Shown here one piece after another: positions 54,490-61,299 of a DNA stretch of 64,000 nucleotides; position 1 is the stretch's first letter; each line of letters begins with the position of its first letter. The notes beneath the pieces are model-generated. The model was not told the origin of the DNA. It ran no database searches and saw only the letters and a list, made by a program, of their open reading frames with translations. A program made the translations under genes and the position numbers. Origin of the DNA: Bacillus sp. NTK074B (GTDB lineage: Bacteria; Bacillota; Bacilli; Bacillales; Bacillaceae_B); contig NZ_JAFKOH010000006.1 of the NCBI RefSeq assembly GCF_017303375.1, forward strand, positions 62,001 to 126,000, given 5' to 3'.

Positions 54490-55425
54490 TTATTTTACTT
54501 TGATCACGATTTTCCCTTGAGCGTGATGGGTTTCGCTTAATGCGTGGGCGTCTTTCAAACCTTGTTCACTCAGTTCGAAAGTTTCTCCGATCACCGGCTT
54601 AAGCTGACCGGATTCGTAAAGGTCCGCAAGTTTGGACAGCTGTTCTCCCTTGGGATCGAGCCATAGAAATTCGGCTTTCACACTGTACTTTGCAGCTTCC
54701 TCTTCATTAGGGGGCTGTGCAATCGATACGAGCTTCCCATTTTCCTTAAGGACCTTATAACTGTTTGTCTGGATTTCTCCCCCCATGGAATCCAATACCA
54801 AGTCGAAATCTTTCAGCACTTCACTAAACTCTTCTTCCTTATAATTGATGAACTGATCGGCGCCCAGTGATTTGACGAAATCCTCATTTTTGCCGCTTGC
54901 CGTGGTCGCGACATGTGCCCCGAAGCTTTTGGCAATCTGAATCGCAAAATTTCCTACCCCACCGGAACCTGCGTGGATCAGCACCTTATCGCCTTCTTTG
55001 ATTTCACCGAAACCGACTAAACACTGCCAGGCAGTCAATCCGGCCAGGGGAATGGCAGCCGCTTCTTCAAAGCTCATGCTTTCAGGCATTTTGGCAAGCA
55101 GTTCTTCATCCACGGCCACATATTCAGCATAAGTACCTTCCCTTGTCGTAGCCGGCCTCGCAAATACACGGTCACCTACTTCAAACCCTTTTACATTTTT
55201 ACCTTTTTCAGCGATCACTCCCGCTGCATCCCATCCCAGGATGATCGGAAATTCAAAGTCCAGCATATCTTTTAAATACCCTTCCCGTACCTTCCAATCA
55301 ATGGGGTTGATGGACGTCGCATGATTTTCCAGCAATATTTGGTTGTCCCCGATCTCGGGCTGATTGATTTCCGTTTCCTGTAATACTTCTTTATCTCCAT
55401 ATTGTTTGATGATGATGGCTTTCAT
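54490..55425 (-). CDS. NADP-dependent quinone-oxidoreductase-like dehydrogenase
   Basis: The 311-residue protein is a zinc-free medium-chain dehydrogenase. It has the N-terminal GroES-like fold (NPIDWKVREGYL, GWDAAGVIAEKG), and the nucleotide-binding motif VLIHAGSGGVGNFAIQIAKSFG. No Zn-ligand cysteines are seen. The HAGSGGVG form favours NADPH. It would reduce quinones or enones. It is a single gene with GGAGG before its ATG, convergent to the amine oxidase gene. Confidence 0.87.
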   Translation of the reverse strand: MKAIIIKQYGDKEVLQETEINQPEIGDNQILLENHATSINPIDWKVREGYLKDMLDFEFPIILGWDAAGVIAEKGKNVKGFEVGDRVFARPATTREGTYAEYVAVDEELLAKMPESMSFEEAAAIPLAGLTAWQCLVGFGEIKEGDKVLIHAGSGGVGNFAIQIAKSFGAHVATTASGKNEDFVKSLGADQFINYKEEEFSEVLKDFDLVLDSMGGEIQTNSYKVLKENGKLVSIAQPPNEEEAAKYSVKAEFLWLDPKGEQLSKLADLYESGQLKPVIGETFELSEQGLKDAHALSETHHAQGKIVIKVK

Positions 55426-55613
55426 TTAAGCGCCTCCCTGTTTTTATTCATACGGTTTATGTTCCCTCTCTTTAAGGGTATTTAAACAATGAATAGCCCA
55501 TCGGCATTTATACAGGGTGTATTACTGGATTCTTCCCATTCACTATTGTAAATTTAAGACAAACTACATAGTAATAAGCATATGGGAATCTAACTTTCAA
55601 AAGGAGGAACACT

Positions 55614-57032
55614 ATGCAACACTACAATTTGATCATCAACGGAGAACAAACCGGTTCGGATCTTGCGAAAAAGGATGTAACCAATCCTGCCACATCGGAA
55701 GTCATCGCCACCATTCCCAATGGAGGAAAACATGAGGCAAAGGAAGCGGTAGACGCAGCTTATGATGCTTTCAAGGAATGGTCACAGTATTCAGCATACG
55801 AACGGAGCGAACTGATTCGCAAATGGCATGACCTGATCGATGAAAACAAAGAAGATCTTGCCCGCACCATGACCATCGAGCAGGGAAAACCTCTAAAAGA
55901 AGCTCTTGGAGAGATTCAATATGCCAATGGATTCATCTCCTGGTACGCAGAAGAAGGAAAGCGCGTTTACGGGGAACAAATCCCTGCCACTCAGCGTAAT
56001 AAACGCTTATTCGTCCATAAGCAGCCGGTCGGGGTTGTAGCCGTCATCACCCCTTGGAATTTCCCTGCGGCGATGATTACCCGTAAAGTGGCTCCGGCAC
56101 TTGCCACAGGCTGTACGGTCGTCATCAAACCGGCAAACCAGACTCCTTTGACCGCATTAAAGATGGCCGCACTTGCAGATGAAGCGGGCATTCCTAAAGG
56201 CGTCATCAATGTGGTGACAGGTGATTCGAAATCCATCGGGGAAGCGTGGATGGAAGACTCTCGTGTCCGGAAACTCACCTTCACCGGTTCAACGGAAGTC
56301 GGGAAGGTCCTCATGAAAGGATCCGCCGATACCGTCAAGAAGATATCCTTGGAACTGGGAGGTCACGCCCCTGTCATCGTCATGGCTGACTCTGATTTAG
56401 AAAAGGCCGTCGATGGAGTCATCGCCTCTAAATTCAGGAATGCCGGTCAAACATGTGTCTGCTCCAACCGTATTTATGTACATGAGTCCATCGCAGATAC
56501 ATTTTCCCACAAGCTGGTCGAAAAAGTGAAAGCACTGAAAGTAGGGAACGGACTGGAAGAGGGTGTGGACATTGGTCCATTGATTGATGAGGATGCCATC
56601 GAGAAAGTCCAGAAACACGTCAAAGACGCTGTAGAAAAAGGGGCTTCTGTTGCCTACGGAGGAAATGGATTGGATGGGTTATATTTTGAACCCACTGTCC
56701 TGACAAACGTAAACGATGATATGCTTTGTATGAAAGATGAAACATTCGGTCCCGTCGCCCCGATCACGACGTTCTCAACCGAAGAAGAAGCCATCGAACG
56801 GGCGAATGATTCGATTTATGGTCTTGCTGCCTATGTGTTCACGGAGAATATCACGAAGGGAATCCGAATCAGCGAGCAACTGGAATACGGAATCGTCGGA
56901 TTGAATGACGGCATGCCATCCACTCCACAAGCGCCATTCGGAGGTTTCAAGCAAAGTGGGCTCGGCCGTGAAGGCGGGCACCAGGGAATTGAGGAATTTC
57001 TCGAAGTAAAATATATTTCACTCGGATTATAA
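55614..57032 (+). CDS. gabD: NAD(P)-dependent succinate-semialdehyde dehydrogenase
   Basis: The 472-residue aldehyde dehydrogenase has the family motifs [17 protein letters not shown] (coenzyme binding), FTGSTEVGK, the catalytic Glu in [11 protein letters not shown] and the catalytic Cys in [15 protein letters not shown]. The CVCSNR pattern is typical of GabD. It oxidises succinate semialdehyde to succinate, the last step of the GABA shunt. AAAGGAGG precedes the ATG. No GABA transaminase lies beside it. Terminator follows. Confidence 0.9.
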   Translation: MQHYNLIINGEQTGSDLAKKDVTNPATSEVIATIPNGGKHEAKEAVDAAYDAFKEWSQYSAYERSELIRKWHDLIDENKEDLARTMTIEQGKPLKEALGEIQYANGFISWYAEEGKRVYGEQIPATQRNKRLFVHKQPVGVVAVITPWNFPAAMITRKVAPALATGCTVVIKPANQTPLTALKMAALADEAGIPKGVINVVTGDSKSIGEAWMEDSRVRKLTFTGSTEVGKVLMKGSADTVKKISLELGGHAPVIVMADSDLEKAVDGVIASKFRNAGQTCVCSNRIYVHESIADTFSHKLVEKVKALKVGNGLEEGVDIGPLIDEDAIEKVQKHVKDAVEKGASVAYGGNGLDGLYFEPTVLTNVNDDMLCMKDETFGPVAPITTFSTEEEAIERANDSIYGLAAYVFTENITKGIRISEQLEYGIVGLNDGMPSTPQAPFGGFKQSGLGREGGHQGIEEFLEVKYISLGL

Positions 57033-57040
57033 TAGAAAAG

Positions 57041-57072
57041 AGGCGCGCATACTCATGCGCGCCTTATTTTTT
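57041..57072. terminator. bidirectional intrinsic terminator
   Basis: A 10-bp stem AGGCGCGCAT / ATGCGCGCCT with loop ACTC is followed by TATTTTTTC. It separates gabD from the convergent small gene. Confidence 0.88.
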
Positions 57073-57237
57073 CAAAAAGCGGTCCTGGAATTCCCGGTAT
57101 AAATACAATAATCCGGCCATAAAGAAAAGGAAAATAAGAAAGTTCATGATCTCCGGTCTTCTAAACCCCTCATACCCTTGAAGAAATAAAAAGAGCATCC
57201 CGAAAGAAAGATAGATCGCAGCTGCAACATGCTTCAT
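57064..57237 (-). CDS. 57-residue two-helix membrane protein
   Basis: The protein begins MKHVAAAIYLSFGMLFLFLQ and has two hydrophobic helices (about 4-21 and 31-48) with a charged end FQDRFLKK. AAGGGAG stands 8 bases before ATG 57237. The family is not recognised. It shares the gabD terminator. Confidence 0.6.
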   Translation of the reverse strand: MKHVAAAIYLSFGMLFLFLQGYEGFRRPEIMNFLIFLFFMAGLLYLYREFQDRFLKK

Positions 57238-57346
57238 GAGACCAACTCCCTTATCTTTTCTTAATGCATATTCCGGTATGTTGCAAGGCATAACCAGAAA
57301 AGGAAGATCAAGAGTAGAGAAATTACTATTATATTAGGAAAATTCA

Positions 57347-57375
57347 TTGACGAGGCAAATGCCCTGTGCTAGATT
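57347..57375 (+). promoter_or_regulatory. sigma-A promoter of the brnQ leader
   Basis: -35 TTGACG (57347-57352) and -10 TAGATT (57370-57375) with a 17-bp spacer. The expected start near 57382 leaves a leader of about 145 bases before brnQ. Confidence 0.65.
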
Positions 57376-57420
57376 GTGAGTATTAACGAAATTTGAAATA
57401 AGATGAAAAGTATGACTTTA

Positions 57421-57490
57421 ATGTGATCACATACGAAATATGGTTTATAGTGCGAGCCAGGACTCGTCCCTCATAAGGGGCGGGTTTTTT
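57421..57490 (+). promoter_or_regulatory. brnQ leader with intrinsic terminator (attenuator-like)
   Basis: The leader contains the perfect palindrome ATGTGATCACAT (57421-57432), then GCGAG...CTCG, which can pair locally, and a terminator with 9-bp stem ACTCGTCCC / GGGGCGGGT, 6-base loop and six Ts (57462-57490). The CTCG segment belongs to both structures, so they exclude each other. No T-box motif is seen. The regulating signal is unknown. Confidence 0.55.
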
Positions 57491-57527
57491 CATGTGATAG
57501 GCAGTAGAGAGTATTGGAGGAATGGTT

Positions 57528-58823
57528 ATGAGGAAAAAAGATATCCTCATCTCGGGATTTATGCTTTTTTCATTATTTTTTGGTGCCGGGAATTTAATTT
57601 TCCCCCCTTATCTTGGATTGGAAGCCGGAGGATATTTTATTGCAGCGATCTCCGGATTTATTTTAACGGCAGTATTTTTGCCTTTTTTAACGATTATATC
57701 GGTTTCCCTTTCCAAAAACGGATTAATATCAATTGGTGAACGTGTCCACCCAGTCTTCGGACTTGTGTTTGCCATCGTGATTTACATGTCAATAGGGGCT
57801 CTTTACGGAATCCCCAGGGCTTCCAATGTGGCGTATGAATTGGGTTTTTTACAAATGACCGATGTAGAGGGGCGACTTCCTCTATTATTCTTCTCTATAG
57901 CTTTCTTTGGTTTAACCTACATACTTAGCATCAATCCGAAGAAAGTCATTGATCTCGTCGGACAGTATTTAACTCCCGTGCTGCTCATTGTATTGGCGGT
58001 ATTATGTGTACGCGCTTTTATCATATTTGATTACGCCGATGCCATGCCCACAGAGAAATTCCAATCCGCTCCATTTCTAAAAGGCTTTCTGGAAGGGTAT
58101 TTCACCATGGATGCCGTAGCTGCCCTGGCGTTTGGAATCGTCATCATCAACGGTTTGAAGGAAAAAGGAGCATCGTCAAAATCAGAGCTGATTCGCGGGA
58201 CTATAAGTTCAGGGCTGATTGCCGCCGTAGGATTGGTATTGGTTTATTTATCACTGGGATGGATCGGCCGGGTCATCCCACATGAACGACCAATGGAAAA
58301 CGGAGCGGAAATACTGGTAGTGGCATCTCAGCAGCTATTCGGATACAGCGGCAATATGTTATTTGGATTGATCGTGATGATTGCCTGTTTGACGACTTGT
58401 ATCGGCCTTATCAATGCCTGTGGGCGATTTTTCCAAGATGTGTATCCAAAATATTCGTATAAAACGTATGTCTTGATCTTCATCCTGGTCGGTATGGCCG
58501 TGACCAACCTGGGACTGAACATGATCTTATCGGTTGCCGCTCCCCTTCTTGTTTTCATTTATCCTGTTGCCATCGTTCTTGTAGCTCTATCCCTCTTCCA
58601 GCACTTCTTCGGGGAAAGCAGAAGGATGTATGTATACGGGGTCAGTGTTGCGACAATCTTTGCCTTTTACGAAATGCTTACCACCCTTCCGATCCCAATG
58701 AGTGCCATACAGAAAGCCCTAAGCATACTCCCCCTCAGCGGAAATGGGCTTTCCTGGACCACCCCCGCCCTCCTCGCTGTCATCGCAGGATACACCATTG
58801 ACCGGGTGCAGAAGAAAATTTGA
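57528..58823 (+). CDS. brnQ: branched-chain amino acid transporter BrnQ (LIVCS family)
   Basis: The 431-residue protein has about twelve membrane helices and the family signatures ISGFMLFSLFFGAGNLIFPPYLG at the start and YFTMDAVAALAFGIVIINGL in the middle. It imports leucine, isoleucine and valine with sodium or protons. The second ATG (57528) has GGAGG at 7 bases; the first ATG touches the site. The leader contains a terminator (57462-57490), so expression is probably controlled by attenuation. The stop codon TGA shares two bases with a GGGACGGACC arm. Confidence 0.92.
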   Translation: MRKKDILISGFMLFSLFFGAGNLIFPPYLGLEAGGYFIAAISGFILTAVFLPFLTIISVSLSKNGLISIGERVHPVFGLVFAIVIYMSIGALYGIPRASNVAYELGFLQMTDVEGRLPLLFFSIAFFGLTYILSINPKKVIDLVGQYLTPVLLIVLAVLCVRAFIIFDYADAMPTEKFQSAPFLKGFLEGYFTMDAVAALAFGIVIINGLKEKGASSKSELIRGTISSGLIAAVGLVLVYLSLGWIGRVIPHERPMENGAEILVVASQQLFGYSGNMLFGLIVMIACLTTCIGLINACGRFFQDVYPKYSYKTYVLIFILVGMAVTNLGLNMILSVAAPLLVFIYPVAIVLVALSLFQHFFGESRRMYVYGVSVATIFAFYEMLTTLPIPMSAIQKALSILPLSGNGLSWTTPALLAVIAGYTIDRVQKKI

Positions 58824-58879
58824 GGGACGGACCTCTAAAAAAGCAGCGAGGGACAGACACCTGTCCCTCGCTGCTTTTT
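58822..58879. terminator. GGGACGGACC arm followed by a GGGACAG-type terminator hairpin
   Basis: A single arm GAGGGACGGACCTC (58822-58835) is followed by a 19-bp perfect stem beginning AAAAAGCAGCGAGGGACAG (58838-58856 with 58861-58879) and loop ACAC. The hairpin ends in a T-run on both strands and separates brnQ from the convergent GNAT gene. Confidence 0.88.
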
Positions 58880-59333
58880 AGTTACTTTCCTTCACATAAA
58901 CCTTCATGGACTCACCGCTTAATCCAATGGCCTCAGTTGAATGCATCCATCCATATTTTTCATAATAGTTTTCCAGGTCCGTTGTGAGGTAGAGCTGTTG
59001 GTATCCTTTTTTACCGGCTTCGTTTAAAGCATGGTCCAGCATTAAGGAACCCAGCCTGCCTCCTCTATGCGCTGGATCTACATATAGACATGCAAGCCAT
59101 GGAAACAAATCCTGTCGGCTGTTAAGGTCGTTCCTGAGTAAAGCGTAAGTGCCTATGATCTTTCTTTCCCGTAACACGGTATAAAATCTGGGAAGGTCCT
59201 CTTCCGTACGGCATGAATGGTACATACAATCTTCGTAAAATCTGAAATTATCTTCGCTCCCCCACTGCTCCCAAAAAGCTTTCACTGCGTTATCAAATAA
59301 ACTCATTTCTTTCTGTAACTCAACGACCTTCAT
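58878..59333 (-). CDS. GNAT-family N-acetyltransferase
   Basis: The 151-residue protein has the GNAT motif A LYVDPAHRGGRLGSLMLDHAL (R-x-x-G-x-G/A type) and the ending YYEKYGWM. ATG 59333 is 8-9 bases after AGAGAGG; the frame extends upstream but without a site. Substrate unknown. Its last codons lie in the terminator hairpin shared with brnQ. Confidence 0.82.
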   Translation of the reverse strand: MKVVELQKEMSLFDNAVKAFWEQWGSEDNFRFYEDCMYHSCRTEEDLPRFYTVLRERKIIGTYALLRNDLNSRQDLFPWLACLYVDPAHRGGRLGSLMLDHALNEAGKKGYQQLYLTTDLENYYEKYGWMHSTEAIGLSGESMKVYVKESN

Positions 59334-59410
59334 GACGGGTTTCCTCTCTTTACTGCATTGACGTATATTAAATGGATTCTTCATTTCTGGGGAAATCCCT
59401 TTTTTTCACT

Positions 59411-59443
59411 ATAAAAAGGCACGTCCATCTTGGAACGTGCCTT
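59411..59443 (-). terminator. intrinsic terminator of the VOC gene
   Basis: AAGGCACGT / ACGTGCCTT with additional CCA/TGG pairs around a one-base bulge, followed by TTTTTA on the minus strand. Confidence 0.8.
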
Positions 59444-59454
59444 GCTGGTTGGAT

Positions 59455-59949
59455 TTAATATGCGCCTTCAGAATACGTTAACTCATAGCTGTGGGAATAA
59501 ATTTCAAAAATATTTCCGAACGGATCTTCCACATACACCATACGATAAGGCTTCTCACCTGGGTAATACTCGCGGACCGGCATCCGCTGTTTTCCACCGT
59601 GCTGCTTGACCTTTTCGACCATGCCTTCTACATCGGGATCCTGAATACAGAAATGGAATAATCCTGTCTTCCAATATTCAAAGTTGTTCTCAGGTTTTTC
59701 ATTGTGCGGGAATTCAAATAGCTCGATCCCGATTTTATCACCTGTTGCCATGTGGGCAATTCTGAACTTGTCCCAGTCGTTCCCGAACACGTCACGGCAC
59801 ATCTGTCCGATGGCAGTGTCGTCATTTTCGACATCGGAAGGTTCCATGATGACATACCAACCGAACACCTCTTGGTAAAATGTAATCGCTTCTTCAAGGT
59901 TTGGGACGGAAAGTCCTATATGAGAAAATGATCTTGGATATGGTAACAT
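59455..59949 (-). CDS. VOC-superfamily (glyoxalase/dioxygenase-like) protein
   Basis: The 164-residue protein has two beta-alpha-beta-beta-beta modules. Metal-ligand positions of the family are visible: His in FSHIGLSVPN, Glu in IGIELFEFPHN, His in GLFHFCIQDPD and Glu in DPFGNIFEIYSHS. It may be a lactoylglutathione-lyase-like or ring-cleaving enzyme. It is divergent from an HxlR-type regulator, a pairing common for enzymes that deal with aldehydes or quinones, so regulation by that protein is likely. Confidence 0.83.
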   Translation of the reverse strand: MLPYPRSFSHIGLSVPNLEEAITFYQEVFGWYVIMEPSDVENDDTAIGQMCRDVFGNDWDKFRIAHMATGDKIGIELFEFPHNEKPENNFEYWKTGLFHFCIQDPDVEGMVEKVKQHGGKQRMPVREYYPGEKPYRMVYVEDPFGNIFEIYSHSYELTYSEGAY

Positions 59950-60021
59950 TGAATGATTCCTCCTTCGTTTTGATTAGTCTCATCTAACACGACTTCATTA
60001 TACGAAGAGAAGCGAATAAAT

Positions 60022-60065
60022 GTAAGAATGCACTTTTTTGTAAGAAACTAACCTTTAGGTAAGAA
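60022..60065 (+). promoter_or_regulatory. three GTAAGAA direct repeats upstream of the HxlR gene
   Basis: GTAAGAA occurs at 60022-60028, 60040-60046 and 60059-60065 (18 and 19 bp apart) between the divergent VOC and HxlR genes. They could be operator sites of the HxlR protein; this is unproven. Confidence 0.35.
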
Positions 60066-60079
60066 AGGACTGGTGCACG

Positions 60080-60412
60080 ATGGATACACCTGTCGATCAA
60101 CAGGGGAAATTGAAATGTTCAATTGAATTCACATTGCGAAAAATCGGAGGAAAATGGAAGACGGTCATCCTCTGGCATCTCGGTACGGAAGGGACGCACC
60201 GGTACAATGAATTGCGACGCCTTCTACCGGGTGTTGCCCACAAAGTACTGAGCCAGCAGCTGAAAGAACTCGAAGAAGACGGATTCATCACCCGTACCCA
60301 ATACGACACCATCCCCCCCAAAGTCGAATACTCCATGACAGACCTCGGTATGACCCTCATGCCAATCCTTCAGCAGATGCATGAATGGGGAAATGAACAT
60401 GGGGAGTTTTAG
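60080..60412 (+). CDS. HxlR-family winged-helix regulator
   Basis: The 110-residue protein has the HxlR layout: CSIEFTLRKIGGKWKTVILWHL at the start, RYNELRRLLPGVAHKVLSQQLKELEEDGFI as recognition region, and the wing RTQYDTIPPKVEYSMTDLG. The cysteine near the N-terminus (Cys13, LKCSIEF) is in the position used for thiol-based sensing of electrophiles in YodB-type relatives. It is divergent from the VOC gene. A repeat hairpin follows the gene. Confidence 0.9.
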   Translation: MDTPVDQQGKLKCSIEFTLRKIGGKWKTVILWHLGTEGTHRYNELRRLLPGVAHKVLSQQLKELEEDGFITRTQYDTIPPKVEYSMTDLGMTLMPILQQMHEWGNEHGEF

Positions 60413-60440
60413 GTAATGGGACAACTTAAAGGGACGTTTA

Positions 60441-60505
60441 AAGGGACGGACCTCCACAAGGATATCTTATGTAAAGTAAGTATCCATTTTGGAGGTCCGT
60501 CCCTC
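60441..60505. repeat. GGGACGGACC repeat hairpin with 33-base spacer
   Basis: 15-bp outer stem AGGGACGGACCTCCA / TGGAGGTCCGTCCCT, separated by 33 bases (60457-60489) that contain an inner GGATA/TATCC stem. It lies between the convergent HxlR and LysE genes. A short duplicate AAAGGGACG lies just before. Confidence 0.9.
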
Positions 60506-60520
60506 TAGTCCTCCCTTTTC

Positions 60521-61138
60521 TTATAACAAGTCAATGAGGAATAGTACACTGAAAATAGTTAGGATGATACCCGCTAAACGATTGATCATACTTAACGAAG
60601 CCTTTCCCATTCTGCCGCTTATAAAGCCTCCAACCAAGGCGAGAAACCCCCACCAAATGGCCGATCCGAAAAACACGCCAGACACCACCGTCAGTGCAGT
60701 CCCTAAATCCTGAGAACCTGCCACCCGAAACACCCCGAAGATCGCAATAAAAGCAAGTACCGTCATAGGATTGGTGAGCGTTAACAAGAAAACAGATAAA
60801 AAACCCTTCAACAGGGAAGTGGGATGCGGTTCGTCTGTCACTGTTGCCGACGGTGGTGTGCTGAACGTCCTCCATCCAAGCAGGAACAGGAACAACCCTC
60901 CCCATAATTGTATCCAGAACTGGTGATTCAGCAGGAAGCCCGACACAATCGTAAGTCCCATGACGGCAATCAGTCCGTAAAGAGCATCTGCCGTGGCTGC
61001 CCCTAGCCCTGAAATGAAACCTGTCTTTCTTCCATATGACAATGTACGTTGAATGCAGAGAATCCCGACAGGTCCAACAGGAGCAGCAATTGCCACACCG
61101 ATAATGAGACTTTTCATAAATAATATTGCAGCGGTCAT
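60521..61138 (-). CDS. LysE/RhtB-family amino acid exporter
   Basis: The 205-residue protein has six helices and the family start IGVAIAAPVGPVGILCIQRTLSYGRKTGFISGLGAATADALYG, and the LTNPMTVLAF motif in the middle. It is a predicted amino acid or homoserine-lactone exporter. AAGGAGAGG precedes the ATG. Both ends are flanked by GGGACGGACC hairpins about 730 bp apart, so the gene sits between two copies of the element. Confidence 0.9.
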   Translation of the reverse strand: MTAAILFMKSLIIGVAIAAPVGPVGILCIQRTLSYGRKTGFISGLGAATADALYGLIAVMGLTIVSGFLLNHQFWIQLWGGLFLFLLGWRTFSTPPSATVTDEPHPTSLLKGFLSVFLLTLTNPMTVLAFIAIFGVFRVAGSQDLGTALTVVSGVFFGSAIWWGFLALVGGFISGRMGKASLSMINRLAGIILTIFSVLFLIDLL

Positions 61139-61231
61139 TTTTTCCTCTCCTTATTCCGCAGAAAACGTATCTGAATGCAACGGCACGACAGAACTTTCTA
61201 TAAAAGATTTCATCATAATGGCAGCGTTTTT

Positions 61232-61298
61232 AGAGGGACGGACCTCCAGCAGATCGCTTAATTGGATAGAATATAAGCGTTTGGAGGTCCGTCCCTCT
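61232..61298. repeat. GGGACGGACC repeat hairpin with 33-base spacer
   Basis: 17-bp outer stem AGAGGGACGGACCTCCA with its complement at 61282-61298, and a 33-base spacer (61249-61281) holding an inner CGCTTA/TAAGCG stem. It lies just after the M1/permease gene, on the leader side of the LysE gene. Confidence 0.92.
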
Positions 61299-61299
61299 C

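Noticed and set aside
57382-57527. T-box or known riboswitch in the brnQ leader
   Set aside because: The T-box core GGTGGNACCGCG and other familiar aptamer cores are absent.
57440-57739. 99-codon frame overlapping the brnQ leader and start
   Set aside because: It covers the leader terminator and overlaps brnQ out of frame; no ribosome binding site. A short leader-peptide role is not excluded, but it is not rich in branched-chain residues.
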